DNA of 64,000 bases from Nakamurella lactea DSM 19367 (lineage in GTDB: Bacteria > Actinomycetota > Actinomycetes > Mycobacteriales > Nakamurellaceae), in the NCBI RefSeq assembly GCF_000426645.1, contig NZ_AUFT01000017.1, positions 120,956 through 184,955 on the forward strand, read 5' to 3'. Shown here piece after piece: positions 45,798 to 55,171 of this stretch. The position numbers and the translations under genes were made by a program. Each line of letters starts with the position of its first letter. Within the stretch, counting starts at the first letter, position 1. Below the pieces are notes generated by a model. The model ran no database searches, was not told the origin of the DNA, and worked only from the letters and a program-made list of their open reading frames with translations.

Positions 45798-48182
45798 GTG
45801 TCCGACATCACCGAGGCGACGGCCCATTCGACCGCACATCTCGACAATGAGGAACTCACCCTTATCGACAGGTACTGGCGTGCCGCCAACTACCTGTCGG
45901 TCGGGCAGATCTACCTGATGGACAACCCGTTGCTGCGAGACCCGCTGACCCCCGACCAGCTCAAGCCGCGGCTGCTGGGGCACTGGGGGACCACCCCCGG
46001 ACTGAACTTCGTCTACGCCCACCTCAACCGGCAGATCCGGCGCCGCGAGCTGAGCATGATCTTCATGGCCGGGCCCGGTCACGGTGGCCCCGCCGCGGTG
46101 GCCAACGCTTACCTGGAGGGCACCTACTCCGAGGTGTACCCGCACATCGGCCATGACCTGGAGGGACTTCGGCTGTTGTTCCGGCAGTTCTCCTTCCCCG
46201 GCGGGATCCCCAGCCATGTTGCCCCGGAGACACCGGGGTCGATCCACGAGGGCGGTGAGCTCGGCTACTCGTTGGTGCACGCCTTCGGCGCGGCTTTCGA
46301 CGACCCGCAGCTGATCGTGGCCTGCGTCGTCGGCGATGGTGAGGCCGAGACCGGCCCGCTGGCGGCCGGCTGGCAGTCGAACAAGTTCCTCGACCCGGTG
46401 ACCGACGGCGCGGTGCTGCCGATCCTGCATCTGAACGGCTACAAGATCGCCAATCCCACGGTGCTGGCCCGGATATCGCGGGACGAACAGCTGGCGATGT
46501 TCCGCGGGCTGGGCTACCGGCCGATCCTGGTCGCCGGGTCGGATCCGACTCTGATGCACCGCCAGATGGCGGCGGCACTGGACGACGCACTGGCCGATAT
46601 TGCCGGGATCCAGCAGCGGGCAAGGGCCGGGACCGACACCGAGCGGCCCCGCTGGCCGATGATCATCATGGAGTCGCCGAAGGGCTGGACCGGCCCGAAG
46701 GTGGTGGACGGGCTGCCGGTGGAGGGCACGTTCCGGGCTCACCAGGTGCCGTTGAGCGAGGTGCGCACGAACGCCGAACACCGGGCGCAGCTCGAGGCCT
46801 GGATGCGCAGCTACGACCCGGAGGATCTGTTCGAGGCCGACGGTCGACTGCGTCGGGAGCTGGCCGAGCTGCCGCCGGCGGGTGACTTCCGGATGAGCGC
46901 GACGCCGCGGGCAAACGGGGGGCTGCTGCTGCGGCCGCTGGAGCTGCCGGACTTCGCCGACTACGCGGTGGACGTCCCGACTCCCGGCACCACCACGGCG
47001 GAGGCGACCCGACAGTTGGGGGTGTGGCTGCGGGACGTGATTGCGGCCAACCCGGAGAACTTCCGGTTGTTCGGCCCGGACGAGGTGAACTCGAACCGGC
47101 TCGGCGCCGTCTTCGAGGTGACGGACCGGGTGTGGGAGGGCGAGATCGTCGACGGTGACGACCATCTGGCCTCCACCGGCCGGGTGATGGAGGTGCTGTC
47201 CGAGCACCTGTGCCAGGGCTGGCTCGAGGGTTATCTGCTGACCGGTCGGCACGGTCTGTTCACCTGTTACGAGGCCTTCATCCACATCATCGACTCGATG
47301 GTGAACCAGCATGCCAAGTGGCTCAAGACCACCAGGAGCATCCCGTGGCGGCGGCCGATCGCCTCACTGAACTACCTGCTCACCTCGCACGTCTGGCGGC
47401 AGGACCACAACGGTTTCTCGCACCAGGACCCGGGTTTCATCGATCATGTGGTGAACAAGAAGGCGGAGGTGGTGCGGGTGTATCTGCCGCCGGACGCCAA
47501 CACGCTGCTCTCGGTGGCCGATCACTGCCTGCGCAGCCGCAACTACATCAACGTGATCGTGGCCGGCAAGCAGCCGGCGCTGACCTACCTGGACATGGAC
47601 TCGGCGATCGCCCACTGCACCCGCGGTCTGGGCATCTGGGACTGGGCGAGCAACGACGGCGATGGCGACCCGGACGTGGTGCTGGCCTGCGCCGGCGACA
47701 TCCCGACGCTGGAGACGCTGGCCGCCGTCGACCTGCTGCGCCAACACCTGCCGGAACTGCGGGTGCGGGTGATCAATGTGGTCGACCTGATGCGCCTGCA
47801 GCCGGACACCGAACATCCACATGGCATGCCGGACAGGGAGTTCGATGCACTGTTCACCACCGACAGGCCAGTGATCTTCGCCTATCACGGTTACCCGACG
47901 CTGATTCACCGGCTGACCTACCGGCGCACCGGGCATGCGAACTTCCACGTCCGCGGGTACCGGGAGGAGGGCACCACCACCACGCCGTTCGACATGGTGA
48001 TGCTCAACGACCTCGACCGTTTCCATCTGGTGATGGACGTGATCGACCGGGTGCCACAACTCGGGCAACGGGCGGCGACGCTGCGCCAGCAGATGGTCGA
48101 TGCCCGGCTGGCCGCCAGGGCATTCACCAGGGCACACGGCGAGGACGATCCCGCGATCTCCGGCTGGAGCTGGCCGCACTGA
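45798..48182 (+). CDS. xfp: Xylulose-5-phosphate/fructose-6-phosphate phosphoketolase
   Basis: Thiamine-diphosphate enzyme of 794 aa that splits xylulose 5-P (and often fructose 6-P) with phosphate to acetyl-P and glyceraldehyde 3-P or erythrose 4-P, feeding acetate and ATP production without oxygen. Family blocks include [52 protein letters not shown], and the ThDP-binding [19 protein letters not shown]. The GTG at 45798 is chosen because GGGAG lies 7 nt upstream and length then fits the family; ATG at 45759 is a weaker alternative. A hypoxia-type box lies 89 nt upstream, consistent with fermentative use. Confidence 0.95.
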   Translation: MSDITEATAHSTAHLDNEELTLIDRYWRAANYLSVGQIYLMDNPLLRDPLTPDQLKPRLLGHWGTTPGLNFVYAHLNRQIRRRELSMIFMAGPGHGGPAAVANAYLEGTYSEVYPHIGHDLEGLRLLFRQFSFPGGIPSHVAPETPGSIHEGGELGYSLVHAFGAAFDDPQLIVACVVGDGEAETGPLAAGWQSNKFLDPVTDGAVLPILHLNGYKIANPTVLARISRDEQLAMFRGLGYRPILVAGSDPTLMHRQMAAALDDALADIAGIQQRARAGTDTERPRWPMIIMESPKGWTGPKVVDGLPVEGTFRAHQVPLSEVRTNAEHRAQLEAWMRSYDPEDLFEADGRLRRELAELPPAGDFRMSATPRANGGLLLRPLELPDFADYAVDVPTPGTTTAEATRQLGVWLRDVIAANPENFRLFGPDEVNSNRLGAVFEVTDRVWEGEIVDGDDHLASTGRVMEVLSEHLCQGWLEGYLLTGRHGLFTCYEAFIHIIDSMVNQHAKWLKTTRSIPWRRPIASLNYLLTSHVWRQDHNGFSHQDPGFIDHVVNKKAEVVRVYLPPDANTLLSVADHCLRSRNYINVIVAGKQPALTYLDMDSAIAHCTRGLGIWDWASNDGDGDPDVVLACAGDIPTLETLAAVDLLRQHLPELRVRVINVVDLMRLQPDTEHPHGMPDREFDALFTTDRPVIFAYHGYPTLIHRLTYRRTGHANFHVRGYREEGTTTTPFDMVMLNDLDRFHLVMDVIDRVPQLGQRAATLRQQMVDARLAARAFTRAHGEDDPAISGWSWPH

Positions 48183-48210
48183 CCTGATCGCGCGGAAGTG
48201 TCCAGGTTGG

Positions 48211-50283
48211 TCAGTTGGGCATGGGCAGCATCGCCACGCCGTATCCGTTGAGCCGCACCGTGTCCGTCGGGCCGGAGGCGTCGGTGAGCAGATCCGACAT
48301 CGGCTCCGGCAGCGCCACGGCGACCGGCTCCGAGGTGTGGTTGATGACGAATAACAACGCGTCGGCGCCGTCCCCGCGGCGGACCGCCTCGACGCCGTCG
48401 GGGAGCCAGGACAGCAGCGGCCGCACCCCGGCGTCGGTGCGTGCGGCGTCCAGCACGGCTCGGGTGCCCGCCGGGTCCAGTCGGCACGACAGGTAATAGA
48501 CGGTGCCGTTGCCGACCCTGTTGCGCAGCACTGCGGGGCCGCCGGCCAGGCCACCGTCGACGTAGCGGCCGATCACCTCGGCACCGCGGAGCACCAGGTC
48601 CTCGCTGAACACCTCCGCGGCGTACCCGCCGGCGGCCGCGGCGGGGTCCGCGGCAGTGCTGGTCCGGGCGCCGTCAGCGCCGTTGTTGTTGTCTGGCAAA
48701 CCGTCCAGGCTGACCCGTACCTGCTCGCCGGGCTGCAGCGGCCACCATTCCTGTACCGTCGCACCGACCAGGTCCCGGAGCGGGCCAGGGGCGCCGCCGG
48801 GGTGGATCCGGTCCCGCTCGTCGGCCACCCCGGAGAAGTAACTGAGCACCAGGGTTCCGCCGGCGGCGACCCAGTCCGCCAGGTTGTCCGCGGACCGCTG
48901 GGTGATCAGATACAGGCTGGGCGCGATGAGTAGCCGGAACCGCGACAGGTCGCCGCCGGGGTGCACGGCATCGGTCGGCACCGCACTGGCGCCGAGAGCC
49001 GTGTGCCAGTCCAGCATCTGGTCCCGCAGCTTCAGGTCGCCGGTCGGGTGCGAGTCCAGTTCGCCGGCCCACCAGCTGTCCCAGTCCAACAGAAGTGCTG
49101 TGTCACACCGGGTTCGCAAACCGGTGGGCTCTTGATGTGCGGCCAACTCGCTTCCCAGGGCGGTGATCTCGCGGAACACCCGGCTGTCCGGGCCGGTGTG
49201 CCCGACCATCGCGGAGTGGAACTTCTCGGCGCCGCCGGGGGAGGCGCGCCATTGGAAGAACATCACCGAATCCGAGCCGTGTGCCACCGCCTGCCAGCTG
49301 CTCGTCCGCATCTTTCCGGCCGGCTTCGGCGCATTCCGCGTCCGCCAGTTGACCGCGCTGGGCGCCTGCTCCATCAGCAGCCACGGCCGGTCCGGACGCA
49401 GGCTGCGGACGATGTCGTAGTCCATCGCGGCGATCCGGAACGAGCTCGGGTCGGCCGGATCCGGATAGTTGTCGAACGAGACCACGTCCAGGTCCGGCGC
49501 CCACTTCCACAGATCCAGCGAAGGCGTCACTGCGGCGAAGTTGGTGGTGAGCGGGACGTTCGGCGTGACTCGTCGCAGGATGTCGACCTCCACCCGCATC
49601 AGGTCCTGCAGTTCGTCGCTGGAGAATCTGGCGAAGTCCAGTTGCTGCGCGTTGTTCGGGAAGGTCGGTGCGACCCGGGGCGGCAGGATCTCGGCGAAGT
49701 CGGAGTAGCCCTGCGACCAGAACGTGGTGGTCCAGGCCCGGTTCAGCTCCTGGATGCTGCCGTACCGGCGCTGCAGCCAGGTCCGGAACGCGGCCGCCGA
49801 CACGTCGCACCAGCAACCCTTGAGGTGGCAGCCGTACTCGTTGTGCAGGTGCCAGAGCTGCACGGCGGGGTGATCGCCCAACTCGGCGGCCAGTGCTTCG
49901 ACCAGCGAGCCGACGGCATCGCGGAACACCGGGCAGGACGGGCAGTATTGCTGCCGCGCTCCCGGTGACAGGGTGACCCCGTCGATCCGCTGCGGCAGCA
50001 TCTCCGGATGGCGGTGGCTCAGCCAGGGCGGCGGCGATGCCGTCATGGTGGCCAGGCAGACGCCGATCCCGCCGGCGTGCAGGCGATCCAGCACGGTGCG
50101 ATAGAAGGAGAAGTCGAACGCGCCGGGCGTGGGTTCGGCGGTGGCCCAGCCGAAGATGCCCACCGACACCAGGTTGACCCCGGCCTGTCGCATCAGCTCG
50201 ACGTCTTCGTCGAGCTTCTCGACCGGCCAGTGTTCGGGGTTGTAGTCGCCGCCGTATCTGACCGACCGGAAGTCCAGTGCCAC
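48211..50283 (-). CDS. GH42 beta-galactosidase (cytoplasmic)
   Basis: Retaining glycosidase of 690 aa without signal peptide, hydrolysing short beta-galactosides in the cytoplasm. The TIM-barrel start (VRYGGDYNPEHWP) is the family hallmark. The acid/base is Glu149 (WHLHNEYGCH) and the nucleophile Glu305 (WLLMEQAPSAVNW). The cysteines of QYCPSCPV and CHLKGCWCD match the zinc cluster of bacterial GH42 enzymes. The trimerisation-like middle domain and small C-terminal beta domain follow. The GTG at 50283 has GGAAGGA 7 nt upstream. It is divergent from the KDG kinase-aldolase pair, 124 bp apart, suggesting one pathway. Confidence 0.93.
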   Translation of the reverse strand: MALDFRSVRYGGDYNPEHWPVEKLDEDVELMRQAGVNLVSVGIFGWATAEPTPGAFDFSFYRTVLDRLHAGGIGVCLATMTASPPPWLSHRHPEMLPQRIDGVTLSPGARQQYCPSCPVFRDAVGSLVEALAAELGDHPAVQLWHLHNEYGCHLKGCWCDVSAAAFRTWLQRRYGSIQELNRAWTTTFWSQGYSDFAEILPPRVAPTFPNNAQQLDFARFSSDELQDLMRVEVDILRRVTPNVPLTTNFAAVTPSLDLWKWAPDLDVVSFDNYPDPADPSSFRIAAMDYDIVRSLRPDRPWLLMEQAPSAVNWRTRNAPKPAGKMRTSSWQAVAHGSDSVMFFQWRASPGGAEKFHSAMVGHTGPDSRVFREITALGSELAAHQEPTGLRTRCDTALLLDWDSWWAGELDSHPTGDLKLRDQMLDWHTALGASAVPTDAVHPGGDLSRFRLLIAPSLYLITQRSADNLADWVAAGGTLVLSYFSGVADERDRIHPGGAPGPLRDLVGATVQEWWPLQPGEQVRVSLDGLPDNNNGADGARTSTAADPAAAAGGYAAEVFSEDLVLRGAEVIGRYVDGGLAGGPAVLRNRVGNGTVYYLSCRLDPAGTRAVLDAARTDAGVRPLLSWLPDGVEAVRRGDGADALLFVINHTSEPVAVALPEPMSDLLTDASGPTDTVRLNGYGVAMLPMPN

Positions 50284-50360
50284 GAAGCGTCCTTCCAGGT
50301 TGATCCGGCGTCGCGCCGCGGGACAGGCTATCCGGGCCCGGGTGCCGGCCGCACCGCGGG

Positions 50361-50375
50361 TAGCGACAATCGCTA
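50361..50375. promoter_or_regulatory. Putative operator between GH42 and kdgK
   Basis: TAGCGA-CAA-TCGCTA, perfect 6-bp arms with a 3-nt spacer, in the 124-bp divergent promoter, 32 nt before the kdgK start. Size and symmetry suit a GntR/IclR- or LacI-type regulator, but no such gene is adjacent. Confidence 0.5.
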
Positions 50376-50407
50376 GGCTCGACCCCCCGACCAGTTCAGG
50401 AGCCAAG

Positions 50408-51415
50408 GTGACGACTGTGCCTGACCTGCCCGCCGCTGCCGAGGGCGCTACGCCCGCCGGGCCGGATCTACTGACCCTCGGCGAGGTGATGCGGGTATTC
50501 GTCGCCGAGCCCGGCGACGCGGTCGCCAGGGCCGAACGGTTCCGTTCGTCCATCGGCGGTGCCGAGGGCAACGTGGCGATCGCGGTGGCCCGACTCGGAT
50601 TGCGCGCCTCGTGGGTGGGCAACGTCGGCACCGACGACGCCGGCAGTTATGTGCTGCGGCGGCTACGCGCCGAGGGGGTGGACGTCGACGGGGTCGGGGT
50701 GGTGGACGGTTTCACCGGGATGCTCATCCGCAACTCCTCCGCCGACGGGGCAATCTCGGTGAGCTACCACCGGGCGGGATCCGCCGGGTCACGGCTGGAT
50801 GCCGACCTGGTCCGGCGCGCCTGGGCACAGGGGGTACCGCGGGCGGCACACGTCAGTGGAATCACCGGGCTGCTGTCGGGCAGCTCGCTGGATGCGGTCC
50901 GGGAGCTGATGACCTTGGCCGACGATGCCGGGGTGCCGGTGAGCTTCGACGTGAACCTGCGCACCCGGCTGGCCCCGCTGGATGCCTGGCGGACGGTGAT
51001 CCCGGAGCTCGCCGGGCGCGCCGACCTGGTGTTCGCCGGGGAGGCGGAGCTGGCGCTTGTGGAGCAGGGTGAGCCGCTCGCGGTGGCCCGTGGCCTGTGC
51101 GAGCGGCGGGCAAAGGCGGTGGTACTGAAGAACTCCGACCACACCTGCACGGTGGTGACGGCAGACGGTGTACTGACCCAGCCGCCGCTGGCCCGCCGGG
51201 TGGTCGACCCGGTCGGTGCCGGGGATGGGCTGGTGGCCGGGTACCTGACCGGCTTCCTCGCCGGGGACGGGCCGGCCGAGTGCCTGCGGCAGGGAGCCGC
51301 AGTGGCCGCGTTCGCGGTCGGCGGCTGGTCGGACACCGAGGACTACCCGACGCCGGCCGAGCTGGCCGGCTTCCTGGCATCGCTGGACGGCGGCGTCGAG
51401 CAGGTGTTGCGCTGA
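50408..51415 (+). CDS. kdgK: PfkB-family sugar kinase, probable 2-keto-3-deoxygluconate (or -galactonate) kinase
   Basis: A 335-aa ribokinase-fold kinase. The N-terminal PfkB signature region (FRSSIGGAEGNVAIAVARLG) and C-terminal signature (VVDPVGAGDGLVAGYLTGFL, catalytic Asp273) are present. The middle block FDVNLRTRLAP and the early LTLGEVMRVFV fit the KdgK subfamily. The GTG at 50408 has AGGAG 5 nt upstream. It is followed after 143 bp by a KDPG-type aldolase, so it most likely makes 2-keto-3-deoxy-6-phosphogluconate or the galacto epimer. The neighbouring beta-galactosidase favours a galactose-derived substrate, but this is inference. Confidence 0.85.
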   Translation: MTTVPDLPAAAEGATPAGPDLLTLGEVMRVFVAEPGDAVARAERFRSSIGGAEGNVAIAVARLGLRASWVGNVGTDDAGSYVLRRLRAEGVDVDGVGVVDGFTGMLIRNSSADGAISVSYHRAGSAGSRLDADLVRRAWAQGVPRAAHVSGITGLLSGSSLDAVRELMTLADDAGVPVSFDVNLRTRLAPLDAWRTVIPELAGRADLVFAGEAELALVEQGEPLAVARGLCERRAKAVVLKNSDHTCTVVTADGVLTQPPLARRVVDPVGAGDGLVAGYLTGFLAGDGPAECLRQGAAVAAFAVGGWSDTEDYPTPAELAGFLASLDGGVEQVLR

Positions 51416-51558
51416 CGGTTGCCCGAAGTTCGATCGCCTGGGGACCCTCGCTCCCACCGGCCCGCCGCCGGGGTGCGGGTGAGGCGCCGCCTAGTCTTGG
51501 CAAAGGGTTCTGGGAAGGTTCTCGGGACCGAACTCGTCCGCCGGCGAAGGGAATCAGC

Positions 51559-52179
51559 GTGTTCGGGTGGCACATCATGGAGCAGGCGACCCGACAGCGG
51601 GTGATCGGCATCGTGCGGACCGCCGACGCGGCATCGGCGGTCGCGGCCACCGAGACCTTGCTCCGCGCCGGCCTGGAGTCGGTCGAGGTGACGCTGACGA
51701 ATCCCGCGGCACTGGAGGCGATCGCAAACCTGCGCGGCGCGCACCCGGATGCGTTGATCGGCGCCGGCAGCGTGCTGGACGGCCCGTCAGCGGTGGCAGC
51801 GGTGCGGGCCGGTGCGCGGTTCCTGGTCTCGCCGACGCTGTCCGTCGAGACGATCAGGGCGGCGGCCAGGTACGGCGTGCCGACGGTGGTCGGCACCGCG
51901 ACCCCGACCGAGATGCTGACCGCGCTGGAGGCCGGCGCCGCCGCGGTGAAACTGTTCCCGGCGTCCAACTACACCCCGCGTTGGATCAGCGATGTGCGGG
52001 CGGCGCTGCCGCAGCTGCCGATCGTGCCCACCGGCGGGGTGACCCCGGAGAACGCCCGCGAGTGGCTGGATGCCGGCGCGGTCGCCGTCGGCCTGGGATC
52101 GGCGCTCACCAAGGGTGACCCGGAGCAGGCCGAGCAGCGGCTCCGGACCCTGCTCGCCGACCTGGCCCCTGGCGCCTGA
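51559..52179 (+). CDS. eda: KDPG/KDPGal aldolase (Eda family)
   Basis: Class I aldolase, 206 aa, cleaving 2-keto-3-deoxy-6-phosphogluconate (or -galactonate) to pyruvate and glyceraldehyde 3-phosphate. The Schiff-base lysine is Lys131 (AAAVKLFPAS) and the catalytic glutamate Glu43 (VEVTLTNP). The phosphate loop (PTGGVTPENAREWLDAGAVA) is typical. The GTG at 51559 with GAAGGGA upstream gives the family's usual length. It shares the operon direction with the sugar kinase. Whether the sugar is gluco or galacto cannot be told from sequence. Confidence 0.92.
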   Translation: MFGWHIMEQATRQRVIGIVRTADAASAVAATETLLRAGLESVEVTLTNPAALEAIANLRGAHPDALIGAGSVLDGPSAVAAVRAGARFLVSPTLSVETIRAAARYGVPTVVGTATPTEMLTALEAGAAAVKLFPASNYTPRWISDVRAALPQLPIVPTGGVTPENAREWLDAGAVAVGLGSALTKGDPEQAEQRLRTLLADLAPGA

Positions 52180-52271
52180 CCCGATCCCGAATGCCGGTCA
52201 ATCATTCCAAATCATGAGATAGTTAGGCCGATCGTGGCGTGCCGACGGACTGCCCGCTACACTCAGCACCA

Positions 52272-52389
52272 GGTCATGAGTTCCAGCATCGAGCCCCGGC
52301 TTGCTGGGCGGCAACCCTCCACTCGCGGTGGGGTGCTCCGGGTGAAGACCAGGCTGATCGTCAACCGGCGATCGGCAAGCGCGGGCCCG
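52272..52389 (+). ncRNA. SAM-IV riboswitch
   Basis: The conserved order of segments matches the actinobacterial SAM-IV class: GGTCATGAG start, AGCCCCGGCTTGCTGG with GGCAACCCTCC (P2/P3 core), CGGTGGGGTGCTCCGGGTGA, the closing GAAGACCAGG strand, and the 3' pseudoknot tail ending GGCAAGCGCGGGCCCG. It lies ~260 nt before metY, so SAM binding should reduce metYX expression. SAM-I shares the core fold, but the long 3' GGCAAGCGCGGG extension marks SAM-IV. Confidence 0.93.
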
Positions 52390-52476
52390 TCATGACGATC
52401 CCGCCGAACCCGGCGCGGGTTCGGCAACCCGGAATGACAGTGTGGCCCGGAAGAACGCCCCAAGGAGGAGCGCTCA

Positions 52477-52509
52477 ATGAGCCGCCGAATGTGTTGCTGT
52501 CGCAGCTGA
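52477..52509 (+). CDS. Poly-cysteine leader peptide (MSRRMCCCRS)
   Basis: A ten-codon ORF with an excellent ribosome site (AAGGAGGAG, 6 nt before ATG) lies between the riboswitch and metY. It has three consecutive Cys codons (TGT TGC TGT) followed by Arg, Ser and TGA. Small ORFs with cysteine tracts act as cysteine-responsive attenuators in mycobacteria: ribosomes stall when Cys-tRNA is scarce and downstream genes are turned on. Downstream inverted repeats could carry the signal. Expression is not proven here. Confidence 0.75.
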   Translation: MSRRMCCCRS

Positions 52510-52523
52510 ATCGTCATCCCCGT

Positions 52524-52633
52524 TGGTCAGTCACGAACTGACGCACCCAGCCGATACCGACCGTCCTGACCACCCACCGGCCGTGAGCCGGTCGGTACCC
52601 GAACCGTCCCCGCCACCGCGGACACCGTCCGCG
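52524..52633 (+). promoter_or_regulatory. Putative attenuation region between leader peptide and metY
   Basis: GTCAGT (52526-52531) can pair with ACTGAC (52537-52542), or the overlapping TGGTCAG (52524-52530) with CTGACCA (52566-52572); the two are mutually exclusive. Further hairpins are ACCGGC/GCCGGT (52576-52592) and CGCGGAC/GTCCGCG (52617-52633), the last ending 6 nt before the metY AAGGAG. Pairing is by eye only. Confidence 0.5.
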
Positions 52634-52650
52634 TACCCAAGGAGTCATCC

Positions 52651-53997
52651 ATGACCTGGTCCTTCGAGACCCGCCAGATCCACGCCGGGCAGAGCCCGGA
52701 CAGTCAGACCGGCGCCCGCGCGCTGCCGATCTACCAGACCACCTCGTTCGTCTTCGAGAACTCCGATCAGGCAGCCGCTCGGTTCGGCCTGGCCGAGTTC
52801 GGCCCGATCTACACCCGGCTGAACAACCCGACGACCGAAGTGGTGGAGAACCGGATCGCCGACCTGGAAGGCGGTGTCGGCGCCCTGCTGGTGAGCTCGG
52901 GTCAGTCCGCCGAGACGATCGCGCTACTGAACCTGGCCGAGGCCGGCGACCACATCGTCAGCTCGCCGAGCCTGTACGGCGGCACCTACAACCTGCTGCA
53001 CTACACGTTCCCGAAGCTCGGCATCACCGTCGACTTCGTGGAGGACCCGGACGACCCGGAGTCGTGGCGGGCGGCGGCCAAGCCGAACACCAAGGCGTTC
53101 TTCGGCGAGACCATCTCCAACCCGAAGCAGGACGTGCTCGACATCGAAGCCGTTGCCGCCGTTGCGCATTCGCTCGGAGTTCCGCTGGTGGTGGACAACA
53201 CCATCGCCACCCCGTACCTGATCCAGCCGATCAAGCACGGCGCCGACATCGTCGTCCACTCGGCGACCAAGTACCTGGGCGGGCACGGCACCGCGATCGG
53301 CGGGGTGATCGTCGACAGCGGTAACTTCGACTTCGCGGCCGACCCGGAGAAGTTTCCGAACTACAACACGCCGGATCCCAGCTATCACGGCCTGGTCTAC
53401 GCCCGCGACCTCGGCGTCGGCTCGCCGCTCGGGGCGAACCTGGCGTTCATCCTCAAGGCCAGGGTGCAGCTGCTGCGCGACCTCGGATCGGCCATCTCGC
53501 CGTTCAACGCCTTCCTCATCTCGCAGGGTCTTGAGACCCTGTCGCTGCGGGTCGAGCGGCACGTGCAGAACGCAAAGGCGGTGGCGCAGTGGCTGTCCGA
53601 GCGGCCCGAGGTACTCAGCGTTGCCTACGCCGGGCTCGAGTCCAGCCCGTGGCACGCGCTGGCCCAGAAGTACGCACCGGCCGGTGCCGGCGCGGTGCTC
53701 GCCTTCGAGATCGACGGCGGCCTGGAGGCCGGTAAGAAGTTCGTCGACTCGCTGGACCTGCATTCGCACGTGGCCAACATCGGTGACGTCCGCTCGCTGG
53801 TGATCCACCCGGCATCCACCACGCACTCCCAGCTGACCCCGGAGGAACAGGCCGCCACCGGCGTGACCCCCGGCCTGGTCCGGCTGTCCGTCGGCATCGA
53901 GCACATCGACGACATCCTGGCCGACCTGGAAGCCGGCTTCACCGCCGCCAAGGCCGATGCCGCCGCGTCCGACACCGCGACGGGTGCATCGGCTTGA
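52651..53997 (+). CDS. metY: O-acetylhomoserine sulfhydrylase (aminocarboxypropyltransferase) MetY
   Basis: PLP-dependent Cys/Met-metabolism enzyme, 448 aa, that converts O-acetylhomoserine and sulfide to homocysteine (direct sulfhydrylation). The PLP lysine is Lys207 in VVHSATKYLGGHGTAIGG. N-terminal FETRQIHAGQSPD, ALPIYQTTSFVFENSDQAA and the C-terminal IHPASTTHSQL are typical of the OAH sulfhydrylase group rather than MetB. The ATG has AAGGAG 7 nt upstream. Upstream sit a SAM-IV riboswitch and a poly-Cys leader ORF. Its stop overlaps the metX start (TTGA). Confidence 0.96.
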   Translation: MTWSFETRQIHAGQSPDSQTGARALPIYQTTSFVFENSDQAAARFGLAEFGPIYTRLNNPTTEVVENRIADLEGGVGALLVSSGQSAETIALLNLAEAGDHIVSSPSLYGGTYNLLHYTFPKLGITVDFVEDPDDPESWRAAAKPNTKAFFGETISNPKQDVLDIEAVAAVAHSLGVPLVVDNTIATPYLIQPIKHGADIVVHSATKYLGGHGTAIGGVIVDSGNFDFAADPEKFPNYNTPDPSYHGLVYARDLGVGSPLGANLAFILKARVQLLRDLGSAISPFNAFLISQGLETLSLRVERHVQNAKAVAQWLSERPEVLSVAYAGLESSPWHALAQKYAPAGAGAVLAFEIDGGLEAGKKFVDSLDLHSHVANIGDVRSLVIHPASTTHSQLTPEEQAATGVTPGLVRLSVGIEHIDDILADLEAGFTAAKADAAASDTATGASA

Positions 53998-55148
53998 CTC
54001 TCGCGCCGCACCGCCGTGGGACCGGATCAGCCGGTCCCACGGCGGCCGCGCGCCCGAAGGTGCCGGCCACCCGAGGCGGCCGGCAGTACGCCGACGTCGG
54101 TGACCTGCGCACGGACGCGGGCGTCGTGATCCCGAATGTCACCCTGGCGTACGAGACCTGGGGAACGCTGAATGCGCGGCGGGACAACGCCGTCCTGGTC
54201 CTGCACGCGCTGACCGGCGACGCCCACGTTGTCGGGCCGGCCGGACCCGGCCAGTCCACCCCCGGATGGTGGGACGGGCTGATCGGCAACGGTGCGCCGT
54301 TGGATCCCGACCGGCATTTCGTGATCGCCGCGAACGTGCTCGGCGGCTGCCAGGGCAGCACCGGGCCGTCGTCGACGGCACCCGACGGGCTGCCCTACGG
54401 CTCCCGCTTCCCCCGGCTGACGCCCCGCGACCAGGTGGCCGCCGAGGTCGCCCTGGCCGACCGATTGGACATCCGCTCGTTCGTCGCGGTGATCGGCGGG
54501 TCGATGGGCGGGATGCGCGCTCTTGAGTGGGGCGTCATGCAGCCCGACCGGGTCCGCAACGTGGTGGCGATCGCCACCTGCGCCGCCTACTCCGGTGATC
54601 AGATCGCCTGGAGCGCACCGCAACTGACGGCGATCCGGAGCGATCCGCGGTATCGCGGCGGCGACTACTACGTCGAAGCCGGGGGTGACGGACCACCACT
54701 GGCCGGGATGGCCGTCGCCCGGCAGATCGCCCACATCACCTACCGGTCCGCGGCGGAACTGGACGAGCGGTTCGGCCGCGACGAACAGGCCGGCGAGGCC
54801 GTCGCGTCCGGCGGCCGGTTCGCGGTGCAGTCCTACCTCGACCATCACGGCGACAAGCTGGCCGCCCGGTTCGACCCCAACTCGTACCTGGTGCTGACCG
54901 AGTCGATGAACCTGCACGACATCGGCCGGGGCCGCGGCGGAGTGGATGCCGCGCTGGCGTCGATCCGCGCCGAGCTGACGGTGGCCGTCGTCGACTCCGA
55001 CCGGCTCTTCCCGCCGGCCCAGGGTGCGCTGATCGCGACCGCGCCGACGGCCCGGCCGTTGCGCACCCTGCACTCGGCGCACGGGCACGACGGCTTCCTG
55101 ATCGAGGCCGAGCAGATCGCCGACGTCGTGCGGTCCGCGGTCCGCTGA
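53994..55148 (+). CDS. metX: Homoserine O-acetyltransferase MetX
   Basis: Alpha/beta-hydrolase-fold acyltransferase, 384 aa, that makes O-acetylhomoserine from homoserine and acetyl-CoA, the substrate of MetY. The catalytic triad is visible: Ser170 in the nucleophile elbow GGSMGGMRALEW, Asp336 in VDSDRLFPP and His365 in GHDGFL. It starts with TTG overlapping the metY stop, and no better start exists, so translation should be coupled to metY. The first ~25 residues are poorly conserved in look. It shares the riboswitch and leader control of metY. Confidence 0.96.
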   Translation: MTLAPHRRGTGSAGPTAAARPKVPATRGGRQYADVGDLRTDAGVVIPNVTLAYETWGTLNARRDNAVLVLHALTGDAHVVGPAGPGQSTPGWWDGLIGNGAPLDPDRHFVIAANVLGGCQGSTGPSSTAPDGLPYGSRFPRLTPRDQVAAEVALADRLDIRSFVAVIGGSMGGMRALEWGVMQPDRVRNVVAIATCAAYSGDQIAWSAPQLTAIRSDPRYRGGDYYVEAGGDGPPLAGMAVARQIAHITYRSAAELDERFGRDEQAGEAVASGGRFAVQSYLDHHGDKLAARFDPNSYLVLTESMNLHDIGRGRGGVDAALASIRAELTVAVVDSDRLFPPAQGALIATAPTARPLRTLHSAHGHDGFLIEAEQIADVVRSAVR

Positions 55149-55171
55149 CGATTCCGGGGTGGCTCGACCGG

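Noticed and set aside
51523..51538. GGGACCGAA upstream of eda, identical to the left half of the phosphoketolase hypoxia box
   Set aside because: The right arm GTCCC is not present at the required 4-nt spacing, so it is only a half-site.
52239..52541. A 100-codon open frame across the metY leader
   Set aside because: It runs through the SAM-IV riboswitch and has no ribosome site or domain; the ten-codon Cys ORF explains the region better.
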